From a virus: a DNA stretch of 64,000 nucleotides. Positions within the stretch are counted from its first letter, which is position 1. Each line of letters opens with the position of its first letter. The DNA is taken from the IMG/VR virus record IMGVR_UViG_3300009103_000001, positions 1-64,000 of that record. The stretch is one strand, 5' to 3'. Made by a program: the position numbers and the translations under genes. Of this stretch, positions 51,989 through 57,853 are shown one piece after another. Below the pieces are notes generated by a model. The model had not been told where the DNA came from. It saw nothing but the letters and a program-made list of their open reading frames with translations, and made no database searches.

Positions 51989-52018
51989 CAAAGATACGGC
52001 TTTTATTTTTAACGGCAA
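51989..52018 (-). promoter_or_regulatory. Bacteroidota-type promoter for structured RNA 3
   Basis: Minus strand: TTG (52018-52016), 19 bases, TATCTTTG (51996-51989). Fourth promoter of the same form and direction within 470 bases. Confidence 0.65.
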
Positions 52019-52036
52019 TGGAATATTTATAAAAAG

Positions 52037-52702
52037 ATGCGTAAATCAATCAAAAAAATATTAAGTGAAAACGAATGGGAATGGGTTAATAAGATAGAAC
52101 CTAAACTAACTAAAGACCTAATCTTATGCTCTAACCATGAAAGGTTTAATCCAGGTTGTATGGAAATACTAAATGTATCGAATAGAATAGTATACACGAA
52201 ATCCTTAGAGACTGGTAACCGTTACGCAGACCCTATAGCAGATGTTATGAGGTGGTTAACTGATGGTGATTATCTACTAATGGATGGAACAGGAGAACTG
52301 GTAATACCATTAAAAGAATCAGATGATATGGACTGGATAAGAGATGTGGACCCAATGGTATCATTCGAAGACATTCATAAGGATAACTACCCACTTAGAA
52401 GAGATAGAACTTTTGACGGCTATGATTTAAAATTTGGTGTGAAGATTAAAAACTTGGATGCTATTATAGAAATGACAATGGATTGTAATGGTGATGAAGG
52501 AGAATGGATTGAGGATATTGCATGGTGTATAGTTGTGAATAGTAGCTACTTAAACCATCAAGATGTATACTGTGTTACCTCTCCAAAATATACATGGGAA
52601 GGACAAAGGGCTTGTTTGGATGTATACTTCTACGATAAAAATAATGTTAACATAGCCGACTACTGGGTATCAGATGATATGATTGAGTTATATTATCTGT
52701 GA
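52037..52702 (+). CDS. Two-module leader-bearing protein, 221 aa
   Basis: The leader M-R-K-S-I-K-K-I-L-S-E-N is followed by E-W-E-W-V-N-K. A second junction, L-K-E-S-D-D-M-D-W-I-R-D-V-D-P near residues 94-109, opens a second module with Y-D-L-K-F-G-V-K-I-K-N-L-D-A. AATATTTAT lies 7 bases upstream. It is isolated between the RNA locus and the 68-bp repeats. Module functions unknown. Confidence 0.65.
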   Translation: MRKSIKKILSENEWEWVNKIEPKLTKDLILCSNHERFNPGCMEILNVSNRIVYTKSLETGNRYADPIADVMRWLTDGDYLLMDGTGELVIPLKESDDMDWIRDVDPMVSFEDIHKDNYPLRRDRTFDGYDLKFGVKIKNLDAIIEMTMDCNGDEGEWIEDIAWCIVVNSSYLNHQDVYCVTSPKYTWEGQRACLDVYFYDKNNVNIADYWVSDDMIELYYL

Positions 52703-52849
52703 CAATGTGACAGTTCTATATAGTTTGGTATGATTCTTGTACTGGGCTAACAACTTTAAAAAATAGTATGACAATGTGACAGTTCCATATGGTTTGGTAC
52801 GATTCTTGTACTGGCTAACCACTTTGAGAATATATATGACAAAATGACA
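52700..52849. repeat. 68-69 bp direct repeats with TGACA sites
   Basis: TGACAATGTGACA (52700), TGACAATGTGACA (52769) and TGACAAAATGACA (52837) start three successive units about 68 bases apart; the first two units are nearly identical along their length and the third is partial. Part of the unit is present inverted at 50069-50092. The first unit overlaps the stop codon of the leader gene. Confidence 0.7.
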
Positions 52850-53142
52850 GACATTTTAGCCCTATGGGGCTCCCCCCTGGGGTCCCCCCCGTGGGCGCGT
52901 ATCCCCCCTCCCCGGTATGGCAAGGGTTGCCACAACCAGGGGTCGGTTCCGTTTGCACACCTAAATCCTGTAAATCCCAGAAAAAATATGGGCGCTTTTT
53001 TTTTCAGAAAAGCGACTAAAAAATGCCCAGAAAAATTTTTACTAAAAAAGGGGTCTATCTCAATGCACAGTAAGACAAATAAAATAGACTTATAAGTAAT
53101 ACCCAAATGAAAAGAATTTCATATAAATACTTTTCAGTAAAA
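52850..53142. other. Non-coding stretch with GC-rich island
   Basis: From about 52855 to 52975 the base composition flips to mostly G/C with repeated runs of C and G and a GGCAA-ggg-TTGCC hairpin, in DNA that is otherwise strongly AT-rich. Reading frames on both strands cross it but look like chance products. The remainder to 53142 is AT-rich with no gene seen. Confidence 0.6.
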
Positions 53143-53328
53143 TCATTTAATTTTTTCATCTTTTTTTGGTTTATTACAATGTGAATCGTTCAACCCCAGT
53201 TTCTCAATAATACTACCAGCACATAAACCTATAACAAACGCAAACCCTGTTGTGACACTTATCTTAAATCCTAACAAAATTACACCCACACCTATAATGT
53301 TAAATAATATATTTCCTATTTTACTCAT
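53143..53328 (-). CDS. Small membrane protein, 61 aa
   Basis: Start at 53328 within the conserved leader. Two hydrophobic segments (about 7-24 and 27-43, rich in Gly/Ile/Val) and a basic tail. Last gene of the leftward micro-gene run. Role unknown. Confidence 0.55.
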   Translation of the reverse strand: MSKIGNILFNIIGVGVILLGFKISVTTGFAFVIGLCAGSIIEKLGLNDSHCNKPKKDEKIK

Positions 53329-53455
53329 CTTTGTTTTGGTTTAAGTAATATAATTCGACTATTTCTTCAGGTGTTAGTTCCATCATTGTATCTGTGCAAT
53401 AAGGTGCGTCTTCTTGAATCCATCGAATAAATTTTATCATTTCTTCTTTACTCAT
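53321..53455 (-). CDS. Hypothetical protein, 44 aa
   Basis: ATG 53455 follows a variant of the conserved leader; a longer in-frame start (53503) lies in the upstream gene. Ends L-N-Q-N-K-D-E, the frame reading of the leader of the next gene. Helical and acidic. Confidence 0.5.
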   Translation of the reverse strand: MSKEEMIKFIRWIQEDAPYCTDTMMELTPEEIVELYYLNQNKDE

Positions 53456-53670
53456 CTTTGGTTTAGTTTTTCGATTAAATAATCTTTCAATCCTTCTATC
53501 CAAGTGGGAATCATATCATAATACTGGTGTGCTGAAGGGGTAAAAGTCATATTACGATTATCTTCATAGTATTGATATTTATCTTTTAGTTCTTGAATTT
53601 TAAGCTTAACATCTTCAGTGGTTGAAACCTTTATCATGCTTACTATTTCTTTCTTAATTATTTCACTCAT
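53452..53670 (-). CDS. Hypothetical protein, 72 aa
   Basis: M-S-E-I-I-K-K-E-I-V-S start, helical N-terminal half and Tyr-rich middle. Ends in the next gene's leader (N-Q-R). Function unknown. Confidence 0.5.
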   Translation of the reverse strand: MSEIIKKEIVSMIKVSTTEDVKLKIQELKDKYQYYEDNRNMTFTPSAHQYYDMIPTWIEGLKDYLIEKLNQR

Positions 53671-53682
53671 CTTCTTTTTGGT

Positions 53683-53811
53683 TTATCTAGTTTCATAATA
53701 ACCTTTGCTTTTGTAATTCACATTTTTGTCTTTTCCAATGTAAAACAAGAACCATATAATGGTAATAAGAAAAAACAATTTGAGTATGAATCCAATATCA
53801 ATTCTTCTCAT
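53683..53811 (-). CDS. Small membrane protein, 42 aa
   Basis: ATG 53811, stop 53683; an exact AAACCAAAACAAAG leader precedes the start. One transmembrane helix (about 7-24) and a basic tail. Confidence 0.5.
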   Translation of the reverse strand: MRRIDIGFILKLFFLITIIWFLFYIGKDKNVNYKSKGYYETR

Positions 53812-54098
53812 CTTTGTTTTGGTTTAATATAATCGTATCTAATATGTAAAGCACATGCCTTTGAGTCACCTACAATATCACCAATAGGTTGTATATCGTA
53901 CAGATATATTCCTTCAATATCTTTATATACAGGATTTGATTTCATATAATCCTTTTTACGATTCCACCATTCATTAAAAGTTTCATTTAGTTTCGTACCT
54001 TCAGCCCTAACACACCAATTTGGGTATTCGCCGTTTATACATTGTTTATTCAATGTTGTATCGTGTTGTAGGGGGTTATCTACTTTAATTACTTTCAT
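53808..54098 (-). CDS. Hypothetical protein, 96 aa
   Basis: Exact conserved leader before ATG 54098. Alpha/beta protein with N-G-E-Y-P-N-W-C-V-R-A-E and a central F-N-E-W-W-N-R-K; ends I-K-P-K-Q-R, encoded by the next leader. W-C-V-R-A-E is faintly like the W-C-x-A motif of the leader-bearing YGxxTxWC family. Confidence 0.5.
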   Translation of the reverse strand: MKVIKVDNPLQHDTTLNKQCINGEYPNWCVRAEGTKLNETFNEWWNRKKDYMKSNPVYKDIEGIYLYDIQPIGDIVGDSKACALHIRYDYIKPKQR

Positions 54099-54110
54099 CT
54101 TTGTTTTGGT

Positions 54111-54248
54111 TTAATCTTTTGACATCATATAAAATAATAACATATAGATTGCCATTAATATAGAGCCATTGGATTGTCCAACACACATAAAGTAAGTCGA
54201 AGCAATCATTGCAGCAATACTAAAATATCTCCATTTACCTTTATTCAT
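54111..54248 (-). CDS. Small membrane protein, 45 aa
   Basis: ATG 54248 with exact conserved leader; stop 54111. Two short hydrophobic stretches (about 9-23 and 28-41). Unknown role. Confidence 0.5.
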   Translation of the reverse strand: MNKGKWRYFSIAAMIASTYFMCVGQSNGSILMAIYMLLFYMMSKD

Positions 54249-54260
54249 CTTTGTTTTGGT

Positions 54261-54467
54261 TTAATGACCCCACTTTTTATTAAATTCTTTGTCTGTTCGA
54301 AGTTTTTCTAAAAATTCATCTTCTGAATAAACGGAATGACTCTTCGATGGAAATGGTGTTTTTAATTCTACTTCTTTTAACCATTTATTATCCATCATAT
54401 CCACATTATCCATATATTTTCTCCATAGTGGATTTTCGTCTTTTGGGTTTGTTTTATACATAATCAT
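54261..54467 (-). CDS. Hypothetical protein, 68 aa
   Basis: ATG 54467 with exact conserved leader. Charged helical protein (N-P-L-W-R-K-Y-M-D-N). No family recognised. Confidence 0.5.
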   Translation of the reverse strand: MIMYKTNPKDENPLWRKYMDNVDMMDNKWLKEVELKTPFPSKSHSVYSEDEFLEKLRTDKEFNKKWGH

Positions 54468-54631
54468 CTTTGTTTTGGTTTTAATTCAATGTACTTATTA
54501 AATTGTCTTTTATATTCATTCCACTCTTCATCTGTTGGCGGTGTTTCCCTATCTAACCAACTTTTGATATCAATCTCCAACTTTAATCTGAGGTTGTTTA
54601 TCGCTTTATCAATTCCTGTATCAATCATCAT
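54464..54631 (-). CDS. Hypothetical protein, 55 aa
   Basis: ATG 54631 after a variant leader; stop 54464; ends L-K-P-K-Q-R from the next leader. Opens M-I-D-T-G-I-D-K-A, also found in a 13-codon remnant at 56144-56185. Confidence 0.5.
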   Translation of the reverse strand: MMIDTGIDKAINNLRLKLEIDIKSWLDRETPPTDEEWNEYKRQFNKYIELKPKQR

Positions 54632-54636
54632 CTTTG

Positions 54637-54783
54637 TTATGTGTAATATTCATATCCCATCATACGCTCATTATCATCCAATCTCTTTTGGAGTTCTTTC
54701 TTTAACTTTTTGTTCTTGGTTTTACTTATAGCTCTTTTTAAACTATTGTTACTGTTCTTAAGTTGTTTAATAAGTCCTTTCAT
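54637..54783 (-). CDS. Small basic protein, 48 aa
   Basis: ATG 54783, stop 54637. Very Lys-rich helix (S-K-T-K-N-K-K-L-K-K-E-L-Q-K-R). Possibly nucleic-acid binding. Confidence 0.5.
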   Translation of the reverse strand: MKGLIKQLKNSNNSLKRAISKTKNKKLKKELQKRLDDNERMMGYEYYT

Positions 54784-54798
54784 CTTCTTTGTTTTGTT

Positions 54799-55062
54799 TT
54801 AAACTTTTAATTCAATCATTTCACATATCATATCAAACTGTTCCATGTTGTTACATTTACCATTATATTTAACTGAGTAATTTGGACCATCTTGATTAAA
54901 CCCTTTATCGGTTGTTGTTATAGTAACTTTACCGTTTAATACGGTTAGGAAAGCTCCTTGTCCATCATCTTCCCAAACATTACCCTTTTGATATTTGTCT
55001 TCGTTTAACCATTGGCTCATCCATCTCCATCCTTTTTCTTCTAATTCTTCTCTAGTCATCAT
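54799..55062 (-). CDS. Hypothetical protein, 87 aa
   Basis: Exact conserved leader before ATG 55062. M-T-R-E-E-L-E-E-K-G-W-R-W-M, then a beta-rich domain with V-T-I-T-T-T-D. Overlaps the upstream gene by 11 bases. Confidence 0.5.
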   Translation of the reverse strand: MMTREELEEKGWRWMSQWLNEDKYQKGNVWEDDGQGAFLTVLNGKVTITTTDKGFNQDGPNYSVKYNGKCNNMEQFDMICEMIELKV

Positions 55063-55246
55063 CTTTGTTTTGGTTTAATATACCTCTGCCTACACCTTCC
55101 TCTATCATAAACAATTGTTGCCAAAGTGCTATAGCAGTTTCTGTATCTCCGGATTCTTTTATCTTCATTATTTCATTGTCCATTTCAACAAAATCTTCTT
55201 TAGTCTTGCATTGAAATAGTCTTTCTAATATTTCTTCTTTACTCAT
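55052..55246 (-). CDS. Hypothetical protein, 64 aa
   Basis: First gene of the leftward run 55246-53143, with exact conserved leader and the promoter at 55260-55290. Helical (E-I-L-E-R-L-F-Q-C-K-T-K-E-D-F); ends I-L-N-Q-N-K-D-D-D from the next leader. Confidence 0.55.
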   Translation of the reverse strand: MSKEEILERLFQCKTKEDFVEMDNEIMKIKESGDTETAIALWQQLFMIEEGVGRGILNQNKDDD

Positions 55247-55259
55247 CTTTGTTTTGGTT

Positions 55260-55290
55260 TAAATATAAGTAATACATTTTAGATTATCAA
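55260..55290 (-). promoter_or_regulatory. Bacteroidota-like promoter for the 53-55 kb micro-genes
   Basis: Minus strand: TTG (55290-55288), 20 bases, TATATTTA (55267-55260). The surrounding 40 bases closely resemble 57787-57817, the equivalent place in front of the next cluster. Confidence 0.6.
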
Positions 55291-55292
55291 TA

Positions 55293-55340
55293 AAAAAAAT
55301 GGCGGCTTAAGAAAAATCCCCCCTACCCCCCTTTTTTATT
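55293..55340. repeat. 48-bp inverted repeat, right copy
   Basis: Reverse complement of 46913-46960 with one mismatch; has two C6 runs on the plus strand. It lies directly upstream (promoter side) of the 53-55 kb micro-gene cluster. Confidence 0.8.
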
Positions 55341-55360
55341 TCTATTTTTATCTAATTCTT

Positions 55361-55513
55361 TTAACTATGATTGTCAAAAATTATTGGTTCAGTACCATCA
55401 TGAATATTGCCAAGTTTTATGTAAAATGTGGCTTTTGAAAGAGTAAACATAAAATAGCCTTCCATCACATCTTTTTTAAAGTTATGTTTCTTATTTTTCT
55501 TTATTATTTTCAT
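55361..55513 (-). CDS. Hypothetical protein, 50 aa (paralogue of 50355 gene)
   Basis: ATG 55513, stop 55361. N-terminal 21 residues nearly match the gene at 50355; the C-terminal part differs. The start has the conserved leader with one mismatch. Confidence 0.5.
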   Translation of the reverse strand: MKIIKKNKKHNFKKDVMEGYFMFTLSKATFYIKLGNIHDGTEPIIFDNHS

Positions 55514-55656
55514 CTTTGTTTTGGTTGTTCTCTATACAATTCTTCTAACCGTTTCTTATGTGATTTAACATACTTTCTATTTAAGTCTAATAATGTCATC
55601 TTATATCTATAGTCTTTATCCGTTAGATATCTCCATATATGTTTAATAAATCTCAT
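55510..55656 (-). CDS. Small basic protein, 48 aa
   Basis: ATG 55656 with exact conserved leader; stop 55510; ends E-Q-P-K-Q-R from the next leader. Basic helical protein. Confidence 0.5.
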   Translation of the reverse strand: MRFIKHIWRYLTDKDYRYKMTLLDLNRKYVKSHKKRLEELYREQPKQR

Positions 55657-55849
55657 CTTTGTTTTGGTTTTTAATATCCAACACCCATTCCATTAAATCA
55701 ATCATACTACATTGTGTTCTGAATTGTTCTCTTTTTTCAGATATACCCCACAAACCTCCATTTGGTGGATTATTTAAGAAATGAGTTAATTCATCTTTAT
55801 GTTCATTCATTTCTATTAACTTGTTATATATTTCTTCTCTGCTTTTCAT
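55643..55849 (-). CDS. Hypothetical protein, 68 aa
   Basis: Start 55849 with variant leader AAACCAAAAAGAAG. Helical N-terminus, N-P-P-N-G-G-L-W-G turn, ends K-N-Q-N-K-D-E-I-Y through the next leader. Confidence 0.5.
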   Translation of the reverse strand: MKSREEIYNKLIEMNEHKDELTHFLNNPPNGGLWGISEKREQFRTQCSMIDLMEWVLDIKNQNKDEIY

Positions 55850-55864
55850 CTTCTTTTTGGTTTT

Positions 55865-55969
55865 TCATATTATAATTAATGTATATATTATTACAGAACA
55901 AGCAATTAATATTCCTATAATATGTAACCCCTTCTGTAACTTATTTAATTTATTCCAATCCTCTCTCAT
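55865..55969 (-). CDS. Tiny membrane protein, 34 aa
   Basis: ATG 55969, stop 55865. Basic start (E-D-W-N-K-L-N-K-L-Q-K) and one transmembrane helix (about 16-34). Variant leader present. Confidence 0.45.
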   Translation of the reverse strand: MREDWNKLNKLQKGLHIIGILIACSVIIYTLIII

Positions 55970-56151
55970 CTTTGTTTTAATTTAATTAATTTATCACACA
56001 ACCTATATTGTTCTTCCTGTATATAATGTTTGATTAATTCATCTATATCATTATTTGTATATTCTATTTTACCCAATCTAATATCTAGAAATTTAAAATT
56101 CATTTCTATATTTCTCTTAACAGTTTTAAATCTATTACTAAGTTCACTCAT
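55966..56151 (-). CDS. Hypothetical protein, 61 aa
   Basis: Overlaps the next start by 4 bases; ends K-L-K-Q-R through the leader. Helical, charged. Its own start lacks the conserved leader and instead sits in the remnant at 56144-56185. Confidence 0.5.
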   Translation of the reverse strand: MSELSNRFKTVKRNIEMNFKFLDIRLGKIEYTNNDIDELIKHYIQEEQYRLCDKLIKLKQR

Positions 56152-56185
56152 CTGTATGTGCTTTGTCTATTCCTGTGTCAATCAT
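56144..56185 (-). pseudogene. Remnant of the M-I-D-T-G-I-D-K-A cassette
   Basis: A 13-codon frame opens like the 54464 gene (M-I-D-T-G-I-D-K-A) and then stops. The DNA matches the first 27 bases of that gene with three changes. It looks like a cassette truncated by insertion of the following gene. Confidence 0.45.
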
Positions 56186-56300
56186 CTTTGTAGAGTTTTA
56201 TTAAATCTTTAATAATGTAATACCCTGCCATTAAAAAAGAGAATATTGCTATCCCATAAAATATTAATCCTATTATACCTATTATTTTAATCATGTTCAT
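56178..56300 (-). CDS. Small membrane protein, 40 aa
   Basis: ATG 56300, stop 56178. One transmembrane helix of about 24 residues. Variant leader (AAACAAAG). Confidence 0.5.
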   Translation of the reverse strand: MNMIKIIGIIGLIFYGIAIFSFLMAGYYIIKDLIKLYKDD

Positions 56301-56307
56301 CTTTGTT

Positions 56308-56805
56308 TTAATTTTTTTTCCATCCACAATCACAATGATTGGCAATACCTAACATATCGTCTTTTTCCCAACCAAGTTCCTTTAATACTTTCATTTGGGT
56401 TTCTTCATCTCTATCCATACCAAATAGGTCTTTACATCCATTGTATTTCCTACTCCAACAGTTTGGTTTGTGTGATGCTTTAATATCTCCCCATTTTTTT
56501 AATTTGGTTTCATACATAATAAAACCTGGAAGATGGCCTATTACCCACCACTCTTTACAACCATTGTATTCATCGTTCCAATCATACATTGCCATTAAAT
56601 CCATCTTATAATAATTCTCATCATCTCTAGATAAGTTTTCATTAATATCGACAGAGACTGCATAAGAATGAAATTTTGGGTTTTCTGAAAACCTTTTAAC
56701 AAAGGGTATCTCTAAAACTTGGTCGAAGGTGTCTACTTCATACTCACTATCTTCAAAACCTGAAAAATAATTTGGTCTTCTTTCTATAAATTTCTTTTTA
56801 CTCAT
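56308..56805 (-). CDS. Hypothetical protein, 165 aa
   Basis: ATG 56805 (M-S-K-K-K-F-I-E-R-R) preferred over 56811. Trp/Cys-rich alpha/beta protein with repeated E-Y-N-G-C-K-E-W-W / K-Y-N-G-C-K-D-L segments and a C-terminal H-C-D-C-G-W, which may bind zinc. Largest gene of this micro-gene cluster; family unknown. Confidence 0.5.
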   Translation of the reverse strand: MSKKKFIERRPNYFSGFEDSEYEVDTFDQVLEIPFVKRFSENPKFHSYAVSVDINENLSRDDENYYKMDLMAMYDWNDEYNGCKEWWVIGHLPGFIMYETKLKKWGDIKASHKPNCWSRKYNGCKDLFGMDRDEETQMKVLKELGWEKDDMLGIANHCDCGWKKN

Positions 56806-56817
56806 CTTCATTTTAAT

Positions 56818-56982
56818 TTATATACAATGGTCCACAATGGGTGAATCATTTGTATTAGTTAAATTTCTTATTAGTTTAACATCATCTTTAATAATGTGTG
56901 TAGTACCATCGGTATATAAGATTTCTACAATACCATCTTCAATTGTAACTTCTTTAATGTTATCTAAATTAAACTCTCTCAT
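56818..56982 (-). CDS. Hypothetical protein, 54 aa
   Basis: ATG 56982, stop 56818, variant leader. Beta-rich (I-V-E-I-L-Y-T-D-G-T-T-H-I-I). Overlaps the peptidase-like gene by 4 bases. Confidence 0.5.
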   Translation of the reverse strand: MREFNLDNIKEVTIEDGIVEILYTDGTTHIIKDDVKLIRNLTNTNDSPIVDHCI

Positions 56983-57272
56983 CTTCGTTTTGATTTTAAA
57001 TTTCTTTTAGCTAAAGGTAATTCCGTCCAGTTATCAACTCCATTAGGTACTTCAGAATCATAATGTTTCCCATTATAATAAACCCAACAATGAGTTATTT
57101 CATCATCAACAGATACTAATGGAATACACTTTTCATCACTTATACCTTTCATCTTATTAATAACAGTCGTAGCAAACTCACCACATAAACCATTGTTAAT
57201 ATCATAAGGACTATAGTTTATTTTTTTATATTTGTTAATAGTATCTAATATAACCTCTGTTATGTTACTCAT
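56979..57272 (-). CDS. Untagged Cys/His peptidase-like protein, 97 aa
   Basis: From residue 1 it aligns with residues 11 onward of the leader-tagged gene at 47356: I-T-E-V-I-L-D-T-I-N, then D-I-N-N-G-L-C-G-E-F, H-C-W-V-Y-Y-N-G-K-H-Y-D and N-W-T-E-L-P. Conserved Cys30-area, His and Asp fit a papain/transglutaminase-like order. It lacks the capsid-targeting-type leader and lies in a leftward cluster with host-type promoters, so it should act in the cytoplasm. Confidence 0.6.
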   Translation of the reverse strand: MSNITEVILDTINKYKKINYSPYDINNGLCGEFATTVINKMKGISDEKCIPLVSVDDEITHCWVYYNGKHYDSEVPNGVDNWTELPLAKRNLKSKRR

Positions 57273-57304
57273 CTTCTTTTGGTTTATTTATATGTTACAA
57301 ACAA

Positions 57305-57538
57305 TTAAAATAAGATTAATGGGTATTCATTCAGATATAGCCCATATATAAACAACCCTATTGATGTAAAAAGCAGTAGCCAAAACCTTCTTTTAGGGGC
57401 TGTTCCCTGTTCAATTTCTATAAACCCCCATAACATTTTTTTTCTACTAGACCATTTCTCTTCATACGTGGCTATGTTTAACACAATGCTAAATATTAGG
57501 AGTATTACCACTACTGCTTTTAATTCAAATCCTACCAT
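57305..57538 (-). CDS. Small membrane protein, 77 aa
   Basis: Two transmembrane segments (about 6-24 and 51-72) joined by a charged loop with K-W-S-S-R-K-K-M. Overlaps the upstream gene by 14 bases. Unknown function. Confidence 0.55.
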   Translation of the reverse strand: MVGFELKAVVVILLIFSIVLNIATYEEKWSSRKKMLWGFIEIEQGTAPKRRFWLLLFTSIGLFIYGLYLNEYPLILF

Positions 57539-57773
57539 CTTCTTTTATTTTTTTTAATTCAATACATTTTTCGAAATCGTTCTTTTCTGCGAAGTAATCT
57601 AATATTAAATCAAAGTCAATATCATTTAAATCTTTGCGTATATCATGAGCTACCCATATTTCTTCTTCATTGGTATCAATTAATTCGTCAAATGTATTCT
57701 TACCTGTTAGTATTTTATAAGAATTAATCATAGATAATTCAATAAATTTATCATTAGATACTATTTTACTCAT
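57525..57773 (-). CDS. Hypothetical protein, 82 aa
   Basis: First gene of the leftward run 57773-55361; start within a variant of the conserved leader, promoter at 57787-57817. Acidic helical protein; no family. Confidence 0.55.
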   Translation of the reverse strand: MSKIVSNDKFIELSMINSYKILTGKNTFDELIDTNEEEIWVAHDIRKDLNDIDFDLILDYFAEKNDFEKCIELKKIKEDGRI

Positions 57774-57786
57774 CTTTGTTTTGATT

Positions 57787-57817
57787 TAAAAATAAGTAAT
57801 ATATTGGATATTATCAA
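57787..57817 (-). promoter_or_regulatory. Bacteroidota-like promoter for the 55-57.8 kb micro-genes
   Basis: Minus strand: TTG (57817-57815), 20 bases, TATTTTTA (57794-57787). Weak -7 but the flanks repeat those of the promoter at 55260-55290. Confidence 0.5.
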
Positions 57818-57840
57818 TAAAAAAACTTTGTATAATTAAC

Positions 57841-57849
57841 GATATTTAT
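57841..57849 (+). promoter_or_regulatory. GATATTTAT motif
   Basis: Lies 4 bases before ATG 57854. Rightward element in a divergent region facing the leftward promoter at 57787. Confidence 0.55.
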
Positions 57850-57853
57850 TAAT

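Larger units (their letters stand above)
53326..57787 (-). repeat. Repeated 17-base start leader of micro-genes
   Basis: On the minus strand AAACCAAAACAAAGATG occurs exactly at 53326, 53809, 54096, 54246, 54465, 55060, 55244 and 55654 (plus 46165), with one mismatch at 55511. Recognisable variants occur at 53453, 53668, 54629, 54781, 55847, 55967, 56298, 56803, 56980, 57270 and 57771 (left ends). The ATG is always the start codon. The same bases encode the C-terminus of some upstream genes (P-K-Q-R or N-Q-N-K-D-E), so the element couples stop and start. Confidence 0.8.

Noticed and set aside
52756-53106. Leftward and rightward frames crossing the GC-rich island
   Set aside because: Both are composed of unusual Gly/Pro/Trp runs produced by the C/G tracts, overlap repeats, and have no leader or promoter match.
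46913-55340. Insertion sequence or transposon bounded by the 48-bp inverted repeat
   Set aside because: No transposase or integrase-like gene in between and no target-site duplication seen at the outer edges; the repeats may serve another purpose.
53326-57787. CRISPR-like array from the evenly recurring 17-base element
   Set aside because: Intervals are variable (tens to hundreds of bases), contain genes, and the repeat always ends in a start codon, so it is a gene-start leader and not a CRISPR.
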